In this document: positions 1 through 6,688 of the stretch, piece by piece | Layout of the letters: every line of letters starts with the position of its first letter | Position numbering within the stretch: position 1 is the first letter of the stretch | From: an uncultured Collinsella sp. | Lineage (GTDB): Bacteria; Actinomycetota; Coriobacteriia; Coriobacteriales; Coriobacteriaceae | DNA length: 17,912 nt | Assembly: GCA_900551305.1 (NCBI GenBank) | Contig: URVK01000010.1 | Location: forward strand, 1-17,912 | Direction of reading: 5' to 3' | Notes under the pieces: generated by a model | Told to the model about the DNA's origin: nothing | Database searches by the model: none | The model's input: only the letters and a program-made list of their open reading frames with translations | Translations under genes and position numbers: made by a program

Positions 1-828
1 ACTCCCAAGGGCCAGCGCGATCGCACACAGGCCGCACGTCCGCAGCGCGATCGCAACCGCGACAACGTTCAGGTTCCCAAGGGCGAGTTTATCGAAGGCC
101 GCCGTGCCGCCGCCGAGGCGCTGCGTACCGGCTTTCCCGTCAAGTGCGCGCTCATTGCCGAGGGCGGGGAGCGCGATGCCGCCTTGTCGCGCCTGGTCGA
201 CGACCTCAATGCCGCGGGTGTCCGCATTAAGTACGTGCCGCGTGCACAGCTCGATGCGCTGTCGAGCCATGGCGCTCACCAGGGCATCGCACTCGAGGTA
301 GGCAACTTCCCCTATGCCGATGTCGCCGATATCCTCGACCGCGCGGGCGAGGGTCCGGCACTCGTCGTTGTGCTCGACCACGTGACCGACGACGGCAACT
401 TTGGCGCCATCGTGCGCTCCGCCGAGGTTGTGGGCGCGGCCGGTGTCATCATCGCCAATAAGCGTGCCGCTGGCGTAACCGTGGGCAGCTACAAGACGTC
501 AGCCGGCGCCGTCATGCATTTGCCCATCGCGCAGGTTCCCAATATCGCCCGTGCGCTCGATGACCTCAAGGCCGCTGGCTTTTGGGTGGGCGGTGCCTCC
601 GAGCACGCCGAGGGCAGTTGCTGGGACGCCCCCTTCGAGGGTCGCGTGGCACTCGTCATGGGCTCCGAGGGCGACGGCATCTCGCGCCTGGTGCTCGAGA
701 AATGCGACTTTTTGACCAAACTTCCCCAGCGTGGCATGACCGAGAGTCTCAACGTGGCCCAGGCAACGACGGCGTTGTGCTTTGAGTGGCTGCGCCGCAA
801 TGCCGGCGAGCTCATGGGGGAGGAGTAG
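1..828 (+). CDS. rlmB: 23S rRNA 2'-O-ribose methyltransferase RlmB (TrmH/SpoU family), 5' partial
   Basis: The reading frame is open from base 1 to the TAG at 826-828, giving 275 visible residues; the true N-terminus lies left of the window. The first visible residues are basic and low-complexity, typical of the linker found in actinobacterial group-3 TrmH proteins. A SpoU substrate-binding domain follows, beginning EFIEGRRAAAEALRTG (about nt 88-135). The SPOUT methyltransferase domain shows its three motifs: DHVTDDGNFGAIVRSA (about nt 376-423), ALVMGSEGDGIS in the middle, and the C-terminal SLNVAQATTALCFEWLRR. The family transfers a methyl group from S-adenosylmethionine to the ribose of G2251 (E. 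coli numbering) in the peptidyl-transferase loop. The next gene starts 3 bp after the stop, so the two are probably co-transcribed. An internal ATG/TTG start would remove the binding domain and is unlikely. Confidence 0.93.
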   Translation, partial: TPKGQRDRTQAARPQRDRNRDNVQVPKGEFIEGRRAAAEALRTGFPVKCALIAEGGERDAALSRLVDDLNAAGVRIKYVPRAQLDALSSHGAHQGIALEVGNFPYADVADILDRAGEGPALVVVLDHVTDDGNFGAIVRSAEVVGAAGVIIANKRAAGVTVGSYKTSAGAVMHLPIAQVPNIARALDDLKAAGFWVGGASEHAEGSCWDAPFEGRVALVMGSEGDGISRLVLEKCDFLTKLPQRGMTESLNVAQATTALCFEWLRRNAGELMGEE

Positions 829-831
829 CGC

Positions 832-1509
832 ATGTCCAAGAAGAACCGCGCCAAGTCCAAGGCCAAGCGCTTTGGCGAAGGCTCGGCCAAGCCGATTGTT
901 TCGGCCGCGACCTATGGCGTGGGCGGCAATGCGTTTGCGCAGGCCATCGCCGATCCGGTCTCGACGGTGCACTCCAATAAGCCCGAGCTGCTGGTGGTCG
1001 ACGGCTACAACGTGATTCACTGCACGCCGCGCTACGAAAAGCTCGTGTACAACCATTCCGATGATCCGTATTCCAGCGACGTTCACGATATGGCGCGCAC
1101 CGCGCTCATCAACGATGTTGCGGCGTTTGCCCAGGGCCGCTACGAGGCTGTGATCGTGTTCGACGGTGCGGGCAATATCTCCAGCGAGCGCCCCAACCTG
1201 CCGGCCCGTGGCGTGCGCATCGAGTTCTCGCCGACGGGCGTATCGGCCGATACCGTGGTGCAGAAGCTCTGTATCGAGGCGCGCGAGGAGGGCCGCGCGT
1301 GCTCCGTGGTGTCGAGCGACGGCACGATCCAGGCCGTCGTCATGGGCAAGGGCGTCACGCGCATCTCGAGCCGCATGCTGGTGGACGAGATCAAACAGAT
1401 CGATAACGACGTTCACGAGGCCGAGGAAGCCCCGCAGATCAAGATGACCCTGGGCAGCCGCCTGAGCCCCGATGCCCTGGCCAAGCTCAAGGCCCTTCGC
1501 GGGAGGTAG
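832..1509 (+). CDS. NYN-domain endoribonuclease, YacP/Rae1 family
   Basis: The protein has 225 residues. Residues 1-50 are a basic Ala/Gly-rich extension (SKKNRAKSKAKRFG), and the NYN/PIN-like domain follows. Visible active-site segments are VVDGYNVI (Asp57, Asn60), VIVFDGAGN in the middle, and SSDGTIQ, the acidic pattern of the YacP family. In Bacillus subtilis the homologue Rae1 is a ribosome-associated A-site mRNA endonuclease encoded directly after rlmB, as here. A purine-rich Shine-Dalgarno (816-825) lies inside the end of rlmB, which implies translational coupling. The start at 832 is the first in-frame ATG after that site. The basic extension is longer than in the Bacillus protein and could contact rRNA (inference). 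The exact target is unknown. Confidence 0.88.
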   Translation: MSKKNRAKSKAKRFGEGSAKPIVSAATYGVGGNAFAQAIADPVSTVHSNKPELLVVDGYNVIHCTPRYEKLVYNHSDDPYSSDVHDMARTALINDVAAFAQGRYEAVIVFDGAGNISSERPNLPARGVRIEFSPTGVSADTVVQKLCIEAREEGRACSVVSSDGTIQAVVMGKGVTRISSRMLVDEIKQIDNDVHEAEEAPQIKMTLGSRLSPDALAKLKALRGR

Positions 1510-1512
1510 GGA

Positions 1513-1542
1513 AGTTGGCGGGGCAATGCTGCCTCGCTAACT
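1513..1542 (+). terminator. Hairpin between convergent yacP-like and hipA-like genes
   Basis: Arms 1513-1525 and 1530-1542 pair over 13 bp with two G-U wobbles when read on the plus strand, around the tetraloop ATGC. It starts right after the NYN gene stop and covers the TAG stop of the minus-strand hipA-like gene (1537-1539). There is no T run on either side, so it may be a weak terminator or an mRNA 3'-end stabiliser. Confidence 0.5.
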
Positions 1543-2877
1543 CCATTCAGCGATGTCGATCATTCTTTCGAGGCGCCACGTTAGCGCCTCTTTTAGATAA
1601 GGCAGTCTCGCTGCTAGGGCATCGTTTTTAGACAGAATCTCGATCGCCTCGTCGACAAAGCCCTCGAGTTTGTCGCCGTCAAACCAGCCCATGTCCTCGA
1701 CGAGCAACATTTGTTTGGCGGGACTTGAATGAAATTGTGCGCTGGTAAAACTGTGCTCTCCCGCCCTAAGCTCCTCTAGTGATATGTTGCACCAGAGTGA
1801 TGAGCCCGAATCGAAGATGGGGGCTGGTCTGCAGGCCAGTGAGTTGACGTTTCGCACGAGGCCGAAGTTGCGCCAATGACGGTCGTAGTTGGCAATGATG
1901 TCATCGCATACGATCATGCGGTCAAGGACGTCTTTTATATCTGTCGCTCCAAGCTCCTCGCTGTTTGCTACATACCGTTCGTAATCGGTTAGTCGCTCGT
2001 CTGCATTTGCATGCTGGTTTACATAGAACGCAGGGACATATTCTTCTTCGTCAGTTAAGAAGACATTGCATGTGCTCAAGGCGGAAGTACCCGCGCCTTC
2101 GAGCGAATAGGGTACATAATCGCAACCGTTTAGGATGCGACGGTGAAGTGCAGTCGCCACCAGCTCGTTATAAGGTTCCTGGTTTAGATGTGCACCTGCC
2201 TTGTGGAGGATTCGACGGTCACCCTCGCATGTCCAGTACTTTTGAAGATTGCCGTCCGAGGTGTTGTCAGGCTTTGCGGCAGCTGCCTTACCCTCCGGGG
2301 CGAAGGGTGCAATGGTTAGCGAGACGTCGTCAAAAGCATTATTGAAGAAATTGATATCTTCCCACGCGAGACCGGAGTCTTGGGGCCTAATCCAATACTG
2401 GTCGGATAAGGAGAGGCCAAGATTTCGCTGTACGAGTTCATCAGGAACATCGACTGCGGCTTCTGCAAGCAGGGAGGCTAGCCCAATGCGTGCGAGCGGG
2501 ATACCGCGGCCGCGCCACCAGATGCGGAAGGAGTCGAGCGATACAGGTTTGCTGGGAGCAAAAACTCCAATAGGGGCGTGGGCACGATCGACGTCGGCGC
2601 CGATGTGGGTGAAGTCTTTCCGTGATCTGCTGTAGACCAGCTGGGCCACTTCGTGCGTGCGGTTCATGAGGGTGAATGCGATCTCGCTCTTACCGTGGCC
2701 GCGGCGGGGACGTCCCCCCGTTTTGGTCGCGGAACGGAGTCGCGTGTCGACGCTGCCTTTGTCGATGAGCCATACACCAGAAGCCTTGCGGGCCTCAAGT
2801 GCTCCGTTTTTTATGAGCTCCTGCACCCTGCGCGGAGTGATGCCGAGCAGCTCGGCTGCTTCCTTTGTAGTCAACAT
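1537..2877 (-). CDS. HTH (excisionase-like)-HipA kinase fusion protein
   Basis: The protein has 446 residues. Residues 1-45 resemble a MerR/excisionase winged HTH (LTTKEAAELLGITPRRVQELI, then GVWLI). After a basic linker (about 48-65), residues 200-440 resemble a HipA-like Ser/Thr kinase: a Gly-rich segment TSDGNLQKYW, a candidate ATP-binding Lys226, the catalytic-loop pattern D332-R-H-W-R-N337, and the metal-binding Asp of IFDSGSS (Asp356). HipA proteins phosphorylate cellular targets such as glutamyl-tRNA synthetase and normally work with a separate HTH antitoxin, HipB. No separate hipB is visible here; the fused HTH may take that place (inference). A GAAGGG Shine-Dalgarno lies 7 nt before the ATG. 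GC content is lower and codon choice more mixed than in the flanking genes, which suggests acquisition by transfer. The specific target is unknown. Confidence 0.75.
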   Translation of the reverse strand: MLTTKEAAELLGITPRRVQELIKNGALEARKASGVWLIDKGSVDTRLRSATKTGGRPRRGHGKSEIAFTLMNRTHEVAQLVYSRSRKDFTHIGADVDRAHAPIGVFAPSKPVSLDSFRIWWRGRGIPLARIGLASLLAEAAVDVPDELVQRNLGLSLSDQYWIRPQDSGLAWEDINFFNNAFDDVSLTIAPFAPEGKAAAAKPDNTSDGNLQKYWTCEGDRRILHKAGAHLNQEPYNELVATALHRRILNGCDYVPYSLEGAGTSALSTCNVFLTDEEEYVPAFYVNQHANADERLTDYERYVANSEELGATDIKDVLDRMIVCDDIIANYDRHWRNFGLVRNVNSLACRPAPIFDSGSSLWCNISLEELRAGEHSFTSAQFHSSPAKQMLLVEDMGWFDGDKLEGFVDEAIEILSKNDALAARLPYLKEALTWRLERMIDIAEWS

Positions 2878-2881
2878 CGAG

Positions 2882-2953
2882 AAACCCTTCGCTAGAACGA
2901 ATAGTTTTATATAGCCAATTGTAATTAAAACTATTCGTTCTAGCGAAGGGTTT
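2882..2953. promoter_or_regulatory. Perfect 28-bp inverted repeat over the hipA-like promoter and RBS (candidate operator)
   Basis: Arms 2882-2909 and 2926-2953 are perfectly complementary, separated by 16 bp. Inside each arm lies TTCG-N6-CGAA (2888-2901 and 2934-2947), so the element contains two dyads with centres 46 bp apart. The proximal arm holds the Shine-Dalgarno of the hipA-like gene, and a TATATA -10-like hexamer (minus strand, 2908-2913) sits at the inner arm boundary; no clear -35 is visible. The placement fits autorepression by the protein's own HTH domain, or an mRNA hairpin that hides the ribosome binding site. Both are inferences. Confidence 0.7.
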
Positions 2954-3041
2954 TGAAATTGAGGGCGAACCGACAGAAATGAACGGGGCTGGTACCTGTT
3001 GTTGCTGGATTTTGCATATTTGTATAACGCCGTGTGGCCTG

Positions 3042-3070
3042 TTGCGCCCCGTCCGCAATTCCTTTATCCT
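3042..3070 (+). promoter_or_regulatory. Candidate promoter of tRNA-Thr(UGU)
   Basis: TTGCGC (3042-3047) and TATCCT (3065-3070) are separated by 17 bp and end 30 bp before the tRNA. The spacing is ideal but the hexamers are only moderate matches to the sigma-70 consensus. No other gene in the vicinity could use it. Confidence 0.4.
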
Positions 3071-3100
3071 TAACAGGCTTCGCGCGAAAGCGCCAAGTGT

Positions 3101-3175
3101 GCCAGTGTGGCGCAACGGTAGCGCAACTGATTTGTAATCAGTGGGTTGCAGGTTCGATTCCTGTCACTGGCTCCA
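3101..3175 (+). tRNA. tRNA-Thr (anticodon TGT), CCA encoded
   Basis: The acceptor stem GCCAGTG (3101-3107) pairs with CACTGGC (3165-3171), followed by discriminator T and an encoded CCA (3173-3175). The anticodon loop TTTGTAA within an ACTGA/TCAGT stem gives TGT (Thr, ACA codon). The T arm contains GGTTCGATTCC. The gene stands alone between the hipA-like gene and a terminator. Confidence 0.95.
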
Positions 3176-3184
3176 TGAGAGTTT

Positions 3185-3222
3185 CGGGCTCTGTTCCCTT
3201 GTGGGACAGAGCCCGTTTCTAT
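3185..3222 (+). terminator. Rho-independent terminator of tRNA-Thr
   Basis: Stem 3185-3198 pairs with 3203-3215 (13 bp with one bulged T, loop TTGT), followed by the T-rich TTTCTATTT. It begins 10 nt after the tRNA CCA end. Confidence 0.85.
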
Positions 3223-3288
3223 TTAGGTGGTGCGCCATCGGGTCAGCGCCCATTCCGTTTTCGGTTTGTCTCGTCCTCCAGTTTGTCT

Positions 3289-3336
3289 AAATCTGTAACA
3301 CCAAGACCGATATTTGGCATCTAACTGTTACAGATT
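3289..3336. repeat. Inverted repeat, tandem unit 1
   Basis: AATCTGTAACA (3290-3300) is repeated in inverse as TGTTACAGATT (3326-3336) with a 25-bp spacer. The same arms recur exactly 80 bp downstream. Confidence 0.75.
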
Positions 3337-3369
3337 GAGATGAAACTTAGGGTGTTTTAGGAATATCTT

Positions 3370-3416
3370 GATCTGTAACATGTAGAAGCGGAATAGGCCT
3401 CTTGCTGTTACAGATC
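3370..3416. repeat. Inverted repeat, tandem unit 2
   Basis: GATCTGTAACA (3370-3380) is repeated in inverse as TGTTACAGATC (3406-3416) with the same 25-bp spacer as unit 1. The flanking GAGA after the right arm and a GGC-TCT patch in the spacer are also shared with unit 1. The rest of the spacer has diverged. Confidence 0.75.
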
Positions 3417-3489
3417 GAGACAAGGGCGGGTGCGGACCTGGATGTCCTGCTCGAGCGTGGATTTCTGGACACGCGAGAGAAGAAAAACT

Positions 3490-3516
3490 TCCGACCGGAG
3501 AACGAGCGTGGATAAT
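3490..3516 (+). repeat. Dispersed repeat containing GAGCGTGGATAAT, left copy
   Basis: These 27 bp match 7541-7567 at 23 positions, including the uninterrupted 13-mer GAGCGTGGATAAT. A shorter copy (CGAGCGTGGAT) is at 3452-3462. The two long copies lie on either side of the beta-glucoside gene block. Confidence 0.7.
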
Positions 3517-3572
3517 TAACTTGGATGGGGAGCTAAGGTAAACACCGATTGTCTATCGAAGGCTTTAGAAAC

Positions 3573-3610
3573 AACGACCCCGATTTCATTGTGGAATCGG
3601 GGTCGTTTGT
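3573..3610. terminator. Terminator hairpin downstream of the PTS gene
   Basis: Arms 3573-3587 and 3594-3607 pair over 14 bp with one bulged T, around a short loop. T-rich sequence follows on both strands (GTTTG on plus, GTTGTTTCT on minus). It lies about 100 bp beyond the PTS EIIBC stop and is the likely end of the bgl transcript. Confidence 0.7.
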
Positions 3611-3708
3611 GCCTCAGGAATCCGAATGGATTAATCGAGCCCCTAAGGGACTTCTTGGGTTCTTGCTAACGGTCTGCCGAGGATGTCCCCAATGCAAACA
3701 GCGGGCAT

Positions 3709-5109
3709 TTACTCAATATAGTTGGGATTCTTCTTGATAATCACGCGTGCAGCGATGAACGAGACGACGATGGCGATGACGGCGACAACGCACGCCAGTA
3801 CGAAGTTGCCCATGGATCCATCGGGAGCGATAAAGATCAGCGCAGAAAGAAGACCGGGGCATGCTCCCGCAACATACTCCTTCAGGACGAAGATACCTGC
3901 AGGGAGTCCCGCGCAGAGGGCGCCGATTGCCGTGCCGACAAGCAGGCGGGGACGCTCGATGAGGCAGCCGTAAAATGCGGGCTCAGTTACGCCGCAAAGT
4001 GCGGTGACGGCAACCGTGGTGACCATACCTCTCTTCTCCTTGTTGCCTTTCATTGCAGTTGCCAAGGCGAGACTCGTGCCGCCAATGCAGAGGTTTGAGA
4101 TGAAGCCAAAGATGATGGGCGCCCAGCCGAGCTGCGCCAATCTCGTAACTTCGATCGCGATGTAGGCCTTATCAAGACCGAGCATGACAAAATAGGGGTT
4201 AAGGGCTGCAAGGATTGGAGTAGCGATAAATGCCACGTTATCCATGAGCCACGTGGCGGCATCACTCAGCGCGTAGCCCATCATGCTGCCGGCGGGGCCG
4301 AGGATAATCAGCTCAACAGGCACGACGATGAACATGGTGAGCAGCGGCTTCAAGAACAGTTTGGTAATGTCGGGGATGATTTTCTGAAGACCGCGATCAA
4401 CAAAGTACATGAACACAACGCCCAGTACGATTGGCACCACCGTGCTCGAGTAGTCATTCGTCGGGATGGGGATGCCAAGAAAGTCGAGACCCTCAGCACC
4501 GCTAATAGACGAGCTAATCATGATTGCGCCCAGCAGTGCGCCCATGATAGGCTGCATCTTCATGACGGCGGCGAGCTGATAGCCGAGGTAAACGGGCAGG
4601 AAGCTAAATGAGGCGCTGAAGATCGCCAGCAGAACCTGGGCGGTTCCGCTATCGGTGCTCAATCCACAATAATTGACCAGGAGATTCTTGATCGAAAGAA
4701 TGAGTCCGCCAACGATGAGCGCCGGGACGATGGGCATGAATACCTGTGCAGAGACGTTCCCGAATTTCTCAATCAAGCCCATGGCGGTGTTACCGCTTTT
4801 AATGCCTTCTGCAAGGTCTTTGGCGGTTTGGGCATCGTCGGCAACCGTGCCACCGCCGACTTCGATTCCCGCGAAGTCGAGGAAGTCGTTGTAAGCCTCG
4901 GTGACGTTGGGGCCGATGATCACCTGAAGCTGGCCACCGCTGACTACTGCCCCGAGCGCCTGGTCGGCCGATTTGGCGAGCTGGAGATCGATGATCGAGG
5001 TGTCTCGTGCGTCGATGCGAAGGCGCGTCGCACAATGAGTTACCGATGTAATGTTTTCTTTGCCGCCAACAGCCTTTAGGACTGTTTCGGACATTGCCTG
5101 ATATTTCAT
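3709..5109 (-). CDS. PTS beta-glucoside-type EIIBC permease
   Basis: The protein has 466 residues. Residues 1-90 form an EIIB domain of the glucose/beta-glucoside superfamily with phosphorylatable Cys26 in THCATRLR. From about residue 105 an EIIC domain has roughly ten hydrophobic segments and the conserved sugar-binding region CGVTEPAFYG. EIIC transports the sugar while EIIB phosphorylates it at C6, with phosphate derived from HPr through an EIIA. No EIIA domain is fused: the protein ends at KKNPNYIE, so EIIA must be supplied in trans, as in the shorter members of the family. The start is set by AGGAG overlapping the bglA stop, and the intergenic gap is 9 bp, so it is co-transcribed with and probably coupled to the phospho-beta-glucosidase. 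Likely substrates are aryl-beta-glucosides or cellobiose; the sequence alone does not separate these. Confidence 0.92.
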   Translation of the reverse strand: MKYQAMSETVLKAVGGKENITSVTHCATRLRIDARDTSIIDLQLAKSADQALGAVVSGGQLQVIIGPNVTEAYNDFLDFAGIEVGGGTVADDAQTAKDLAEGIKSGNTAMGLIEKFGNVSAQVFMPIVPALIVGGLILSIKNLLVNYCGLSTDSGTAQVLLAIFSASFSFLPVYLGYQLAAVMKMQPIMGALLGAIMISSSISGAEGLDFLGIPIPTNDYSSTVVPIVLGVVFMYFVDRGLQKIIPDITKLFLKPLLTMFIVVPVELIILGPAGSMMGYALSDAATWLMDNVAFIATPILAALNPYFVMLGLDKAYIAIEVTRLAQLGWAPIIFGFISNLCIGGTSLALATAMKGNKEKRGMVTTVAVTALCGVTEPAFYGCLIERPRLLVGTAIGALCAGLPAGIFVLKEYVAGACPGLLSALIFIAPDGSMGNFVLACVVAVIAIVVSFIAARVIIKKNPNYIE

Positions 5110-5118
5110 CTCTTTCTC

Positions 5119-6537
5119 CTAACCTTCCTGCTCCTGATACTTCGAGATAAGGTCTCGGTACCAATACCAGCTCTTTTTGGGGGTGCGCTCCAGATTGTTC
5201 TCGAAGTCGATATGGACAAGTCCGTATCGTTTTTCGTAGCCGTTGATCCAGCTATACAGATCCATCGTCGACCAGAGGTAGTAGCCCTCAACGCGCGCGC
5301 CGTCGCGCTTAGCCCTCATCATGTGCTCGATGAACTGGCCCAGAAGCTCGATGCGGTCATCATCGTGGATCATTCCGTCTGCGTCTGGTTGCTCATAGGC
5401 GCCATGTCCGTTTTCCGTAATAAAGATGCGGGGCGCGTCATAGCGCTCGTGGACATCCATGATGGTTGAATACATGCAACTTGGGAGTATTTCGCGGCCC
5501 CATTTATTGCGGGGAACATTGCTGTCGCGGGCGCTTTCAAACAAGGGCGCAATGCATTTTCCTTCGACCTTTTTGCTCGAACCGCCCTTATTGTTCGCCG
5601 AAACGGCAAGCTCTCCACCGTGCCAGTCGGTTACATACTCTCGGCAATACACGTTGAGTCCAATAAAATCGACTTTACCGTCTCTGAATTCTTCTACGTC
5701 ATTTGGGGATCGATAGAGCGAGACGCCAAGTTTTTCAAGGATTTCGTCCATTTCTGGCGGCAGTTGACCCTGAAGCGCTGGTGCCAGAATCATGCGATTG
5801 GCGAAAAAGTCTGCGTATCGAAATACGTCATCGGGGTGCTCGGTTGCCGGGTCGAGTTCGACAACGCCGCCATCGTGGACGGCGCCGATGATGCCGTCGT
5901 AGCCCATTTGACGATATGCTCGGACTGCGAGCGCGCTTGCGCGCATCAGGTTGTATTGAAACTGCATGTACGACTGAACGTCGAGCGATCGATTGGGGGG
6001 ATAGTTGCCCAACATGTTTACGCAGTAGCTGTAGAAATGCGGCTCGTTAACGGTAGCCCAGATTTTGACGCGGTCTCCAAAGCGCTCAAAGCAAATCTCG
6101 GCGTATTTGCAGAACCACTCTGCCATGTCGTTGTTCAGCCATCCGCCTTTGCAAGCAAGCGTGAATGGCAGATCGTAATGGAACAGCGTAACGTTGGGCT
6201 CTATGCCATTTTCGAGGCAGCAATCAATGACTCGATTATAAAAATCGATACCCTCTTCATTCACTTCGCCGATACCCGTGGGGATGATTCGACTCCATGA
6301 AAGAGAGAAGCGATAGGTGTTTTGTCCGCCTTCTTTCATCATGCGGATATCTTCTTCATAGCGATGGTAGAAGTCGCAAGATACATCACCGTCAACATGG
6401 TTGATGTTCTTATTGCTTGTGTGGTTAAAGAAATCCCACTCGCCGAGGCCTTTGCCGTCTTCGTTCCAGGCACCCTCGCACTGATAAGACGCCGTGGCGG
6501 AACCCCAGAGAAACGGCATGTTGTTCACGTTGCCCAT
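5119..6537 (-). CDS. bglA: 6-phospho-beta-glucosidase, glycoside hydrolase family 1
   Basis: The protein has 472 residues with a complete GH1 barrel. The N-terminal signature is FLWGSATASYQCEGAW. The acid/base Glu165 is in ATVNEPHF and the nucleophile Glu375 is in ITENGHG. Where plain beta-glucosidases have Glu in a NFEW motif, this protein has Ser429 (LYSW), followed by Lys436 and Tyr438 in EKRYG; that Ser-Lys-Tyr set binds the 6-phosphate. It hydrolyses the phosphorylated sugar delivered by the adjacent PTS permease to glucose-6-phosphate and an aglycone or glucose. The start at 6537 is preferred because AAAGGGG lies just upstream; two further ATGs at 6555 and 6552 have no such site. It is the first gene of the minus-strand bgl operon and is divergent from the RpiR-type regulator. 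Confidence 0.93.
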   Translation of the reverse strand: MGNVNNMPFLWGSATASYQCEGAWNEDGKGLGEWDFFNHTSNKNINHVDGDVSCDFYHRYEEDIRMMKEGGQNTYRFSLSWSRIIPTGIGEVNEEGIDFYNRVIDCCLENGIEPNVTLFHYDLPFTLACKGGWLNNDMAEWFCKYAEICFERFGDRVKIWATVNEPHFYSYCVNMLGNYPPNRSLDVQSYMQFQYNLMRASALAVRAYRQMGYDGIIGAVHDGGVVELDPATEHPDDVFRYADFFANRMILAPALQGQLPPEMDEILEKLGVSLYRSPNDVEEFRDGKVDFIGLNVYCREYVTDWHGGELAVSANNKGGSSKKVEGKCIAPLFESARDSNVPRNKWGREILPSCMYSTIMDVHERYDAPRIFITENGHGAYEQPDADGMIHDDDRIELLGQFIEHMMRAKRDGARVEGYYLWSTMDLYSWINGYEKRYGLVHIDFENNLERTPKKSWYWYRDLISKYQEQEG

Positions 6538-6604
6538 GAATCCCCTTTCCATCATTCAACACGGTGGATACGTGTGACGGAATTACGATTAAGATGACGT
6601 CAAC

Positions 6605-6646
6605 TGATTTGAATCATAGGAGAACGACCAAAGCTGTTTGATTCAA
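6605..6646. promoter_or_regulatory. Candidate operator pair between bglA and rpiR
   Basis: TTGAATCA (6609-6616) and its inverse TGATTCAA (6639-6646) have centres 30 bp apart, about three helical turns. The left site extends to a 5-2-5 palindrome, TGATTTGAATCA (6605-6616); the right is a 4-1-4 palindrome. They sit in the only shared regulatory region of the divergent bgl genes, so they are good candidates for RpiR binding (inference). I found no clear sigma-70 promoter in this spacer. Confidence 0.45.
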
Positions 6647-6688
6647 TAAATGAACCATAATATCGAGGAGGGCGGAAAGAGGGATCAC

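Larger units (their letters stand above)
3223..3708. other. Gene-free stretch between tRNA-Thr and the PTS gene
   Basis: I see no coding region in these 486 bases; the short open frames lack ribosome binding sites and recognisable protein sequence. The stretch holds two inverted repeats (3289-3336 and 3370-3416), two copies of a GAGCGTGGAT repeat (3452-3462 and 3503-3516) and a terminator (3573-3610). The rest (3611-3708) shows only weak imperfect hairpins and would be the 3' untranslated part of the PTS transcript. Confidence 0.7.

Noticed and set aside
2882..2953. The 28-bp inverted repeat, considered as ends of an insertion sequence or as a terminator
   Set aside because: Only 16 bp lie between the arms, so there is no transposase, and it sits before a gene start without a T run, so a regulatory role fits better.
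2795..3115. A 106-codon minus-strand frame overlapping the hipA-like start, considered as a missing hipB antitoxin
   Set aside because: It runs from inside tRNA-Thr through the palindrome into the hipA-like gene in another frame and has no HTH pattern.
3101..3175. tRNA-Thr as an attachment site for an integrated element
   Set aside because: No integrase is present and I found no direct repeat of the tRNA 3' end within the window.
3289..3416. The two inverted repeats, considered as a short CRISPR array
   Set aside because: There are only two units, each an inverted pair with 25-bp diverged spacers; there is no third direct repeat and no cas gene in the window.
5620..6300. A 226-codon plus-strand open frame opposite bglA
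   Set aside because: It lies entirely antisense to a clear GH1 enzyme and resembles no protein family.
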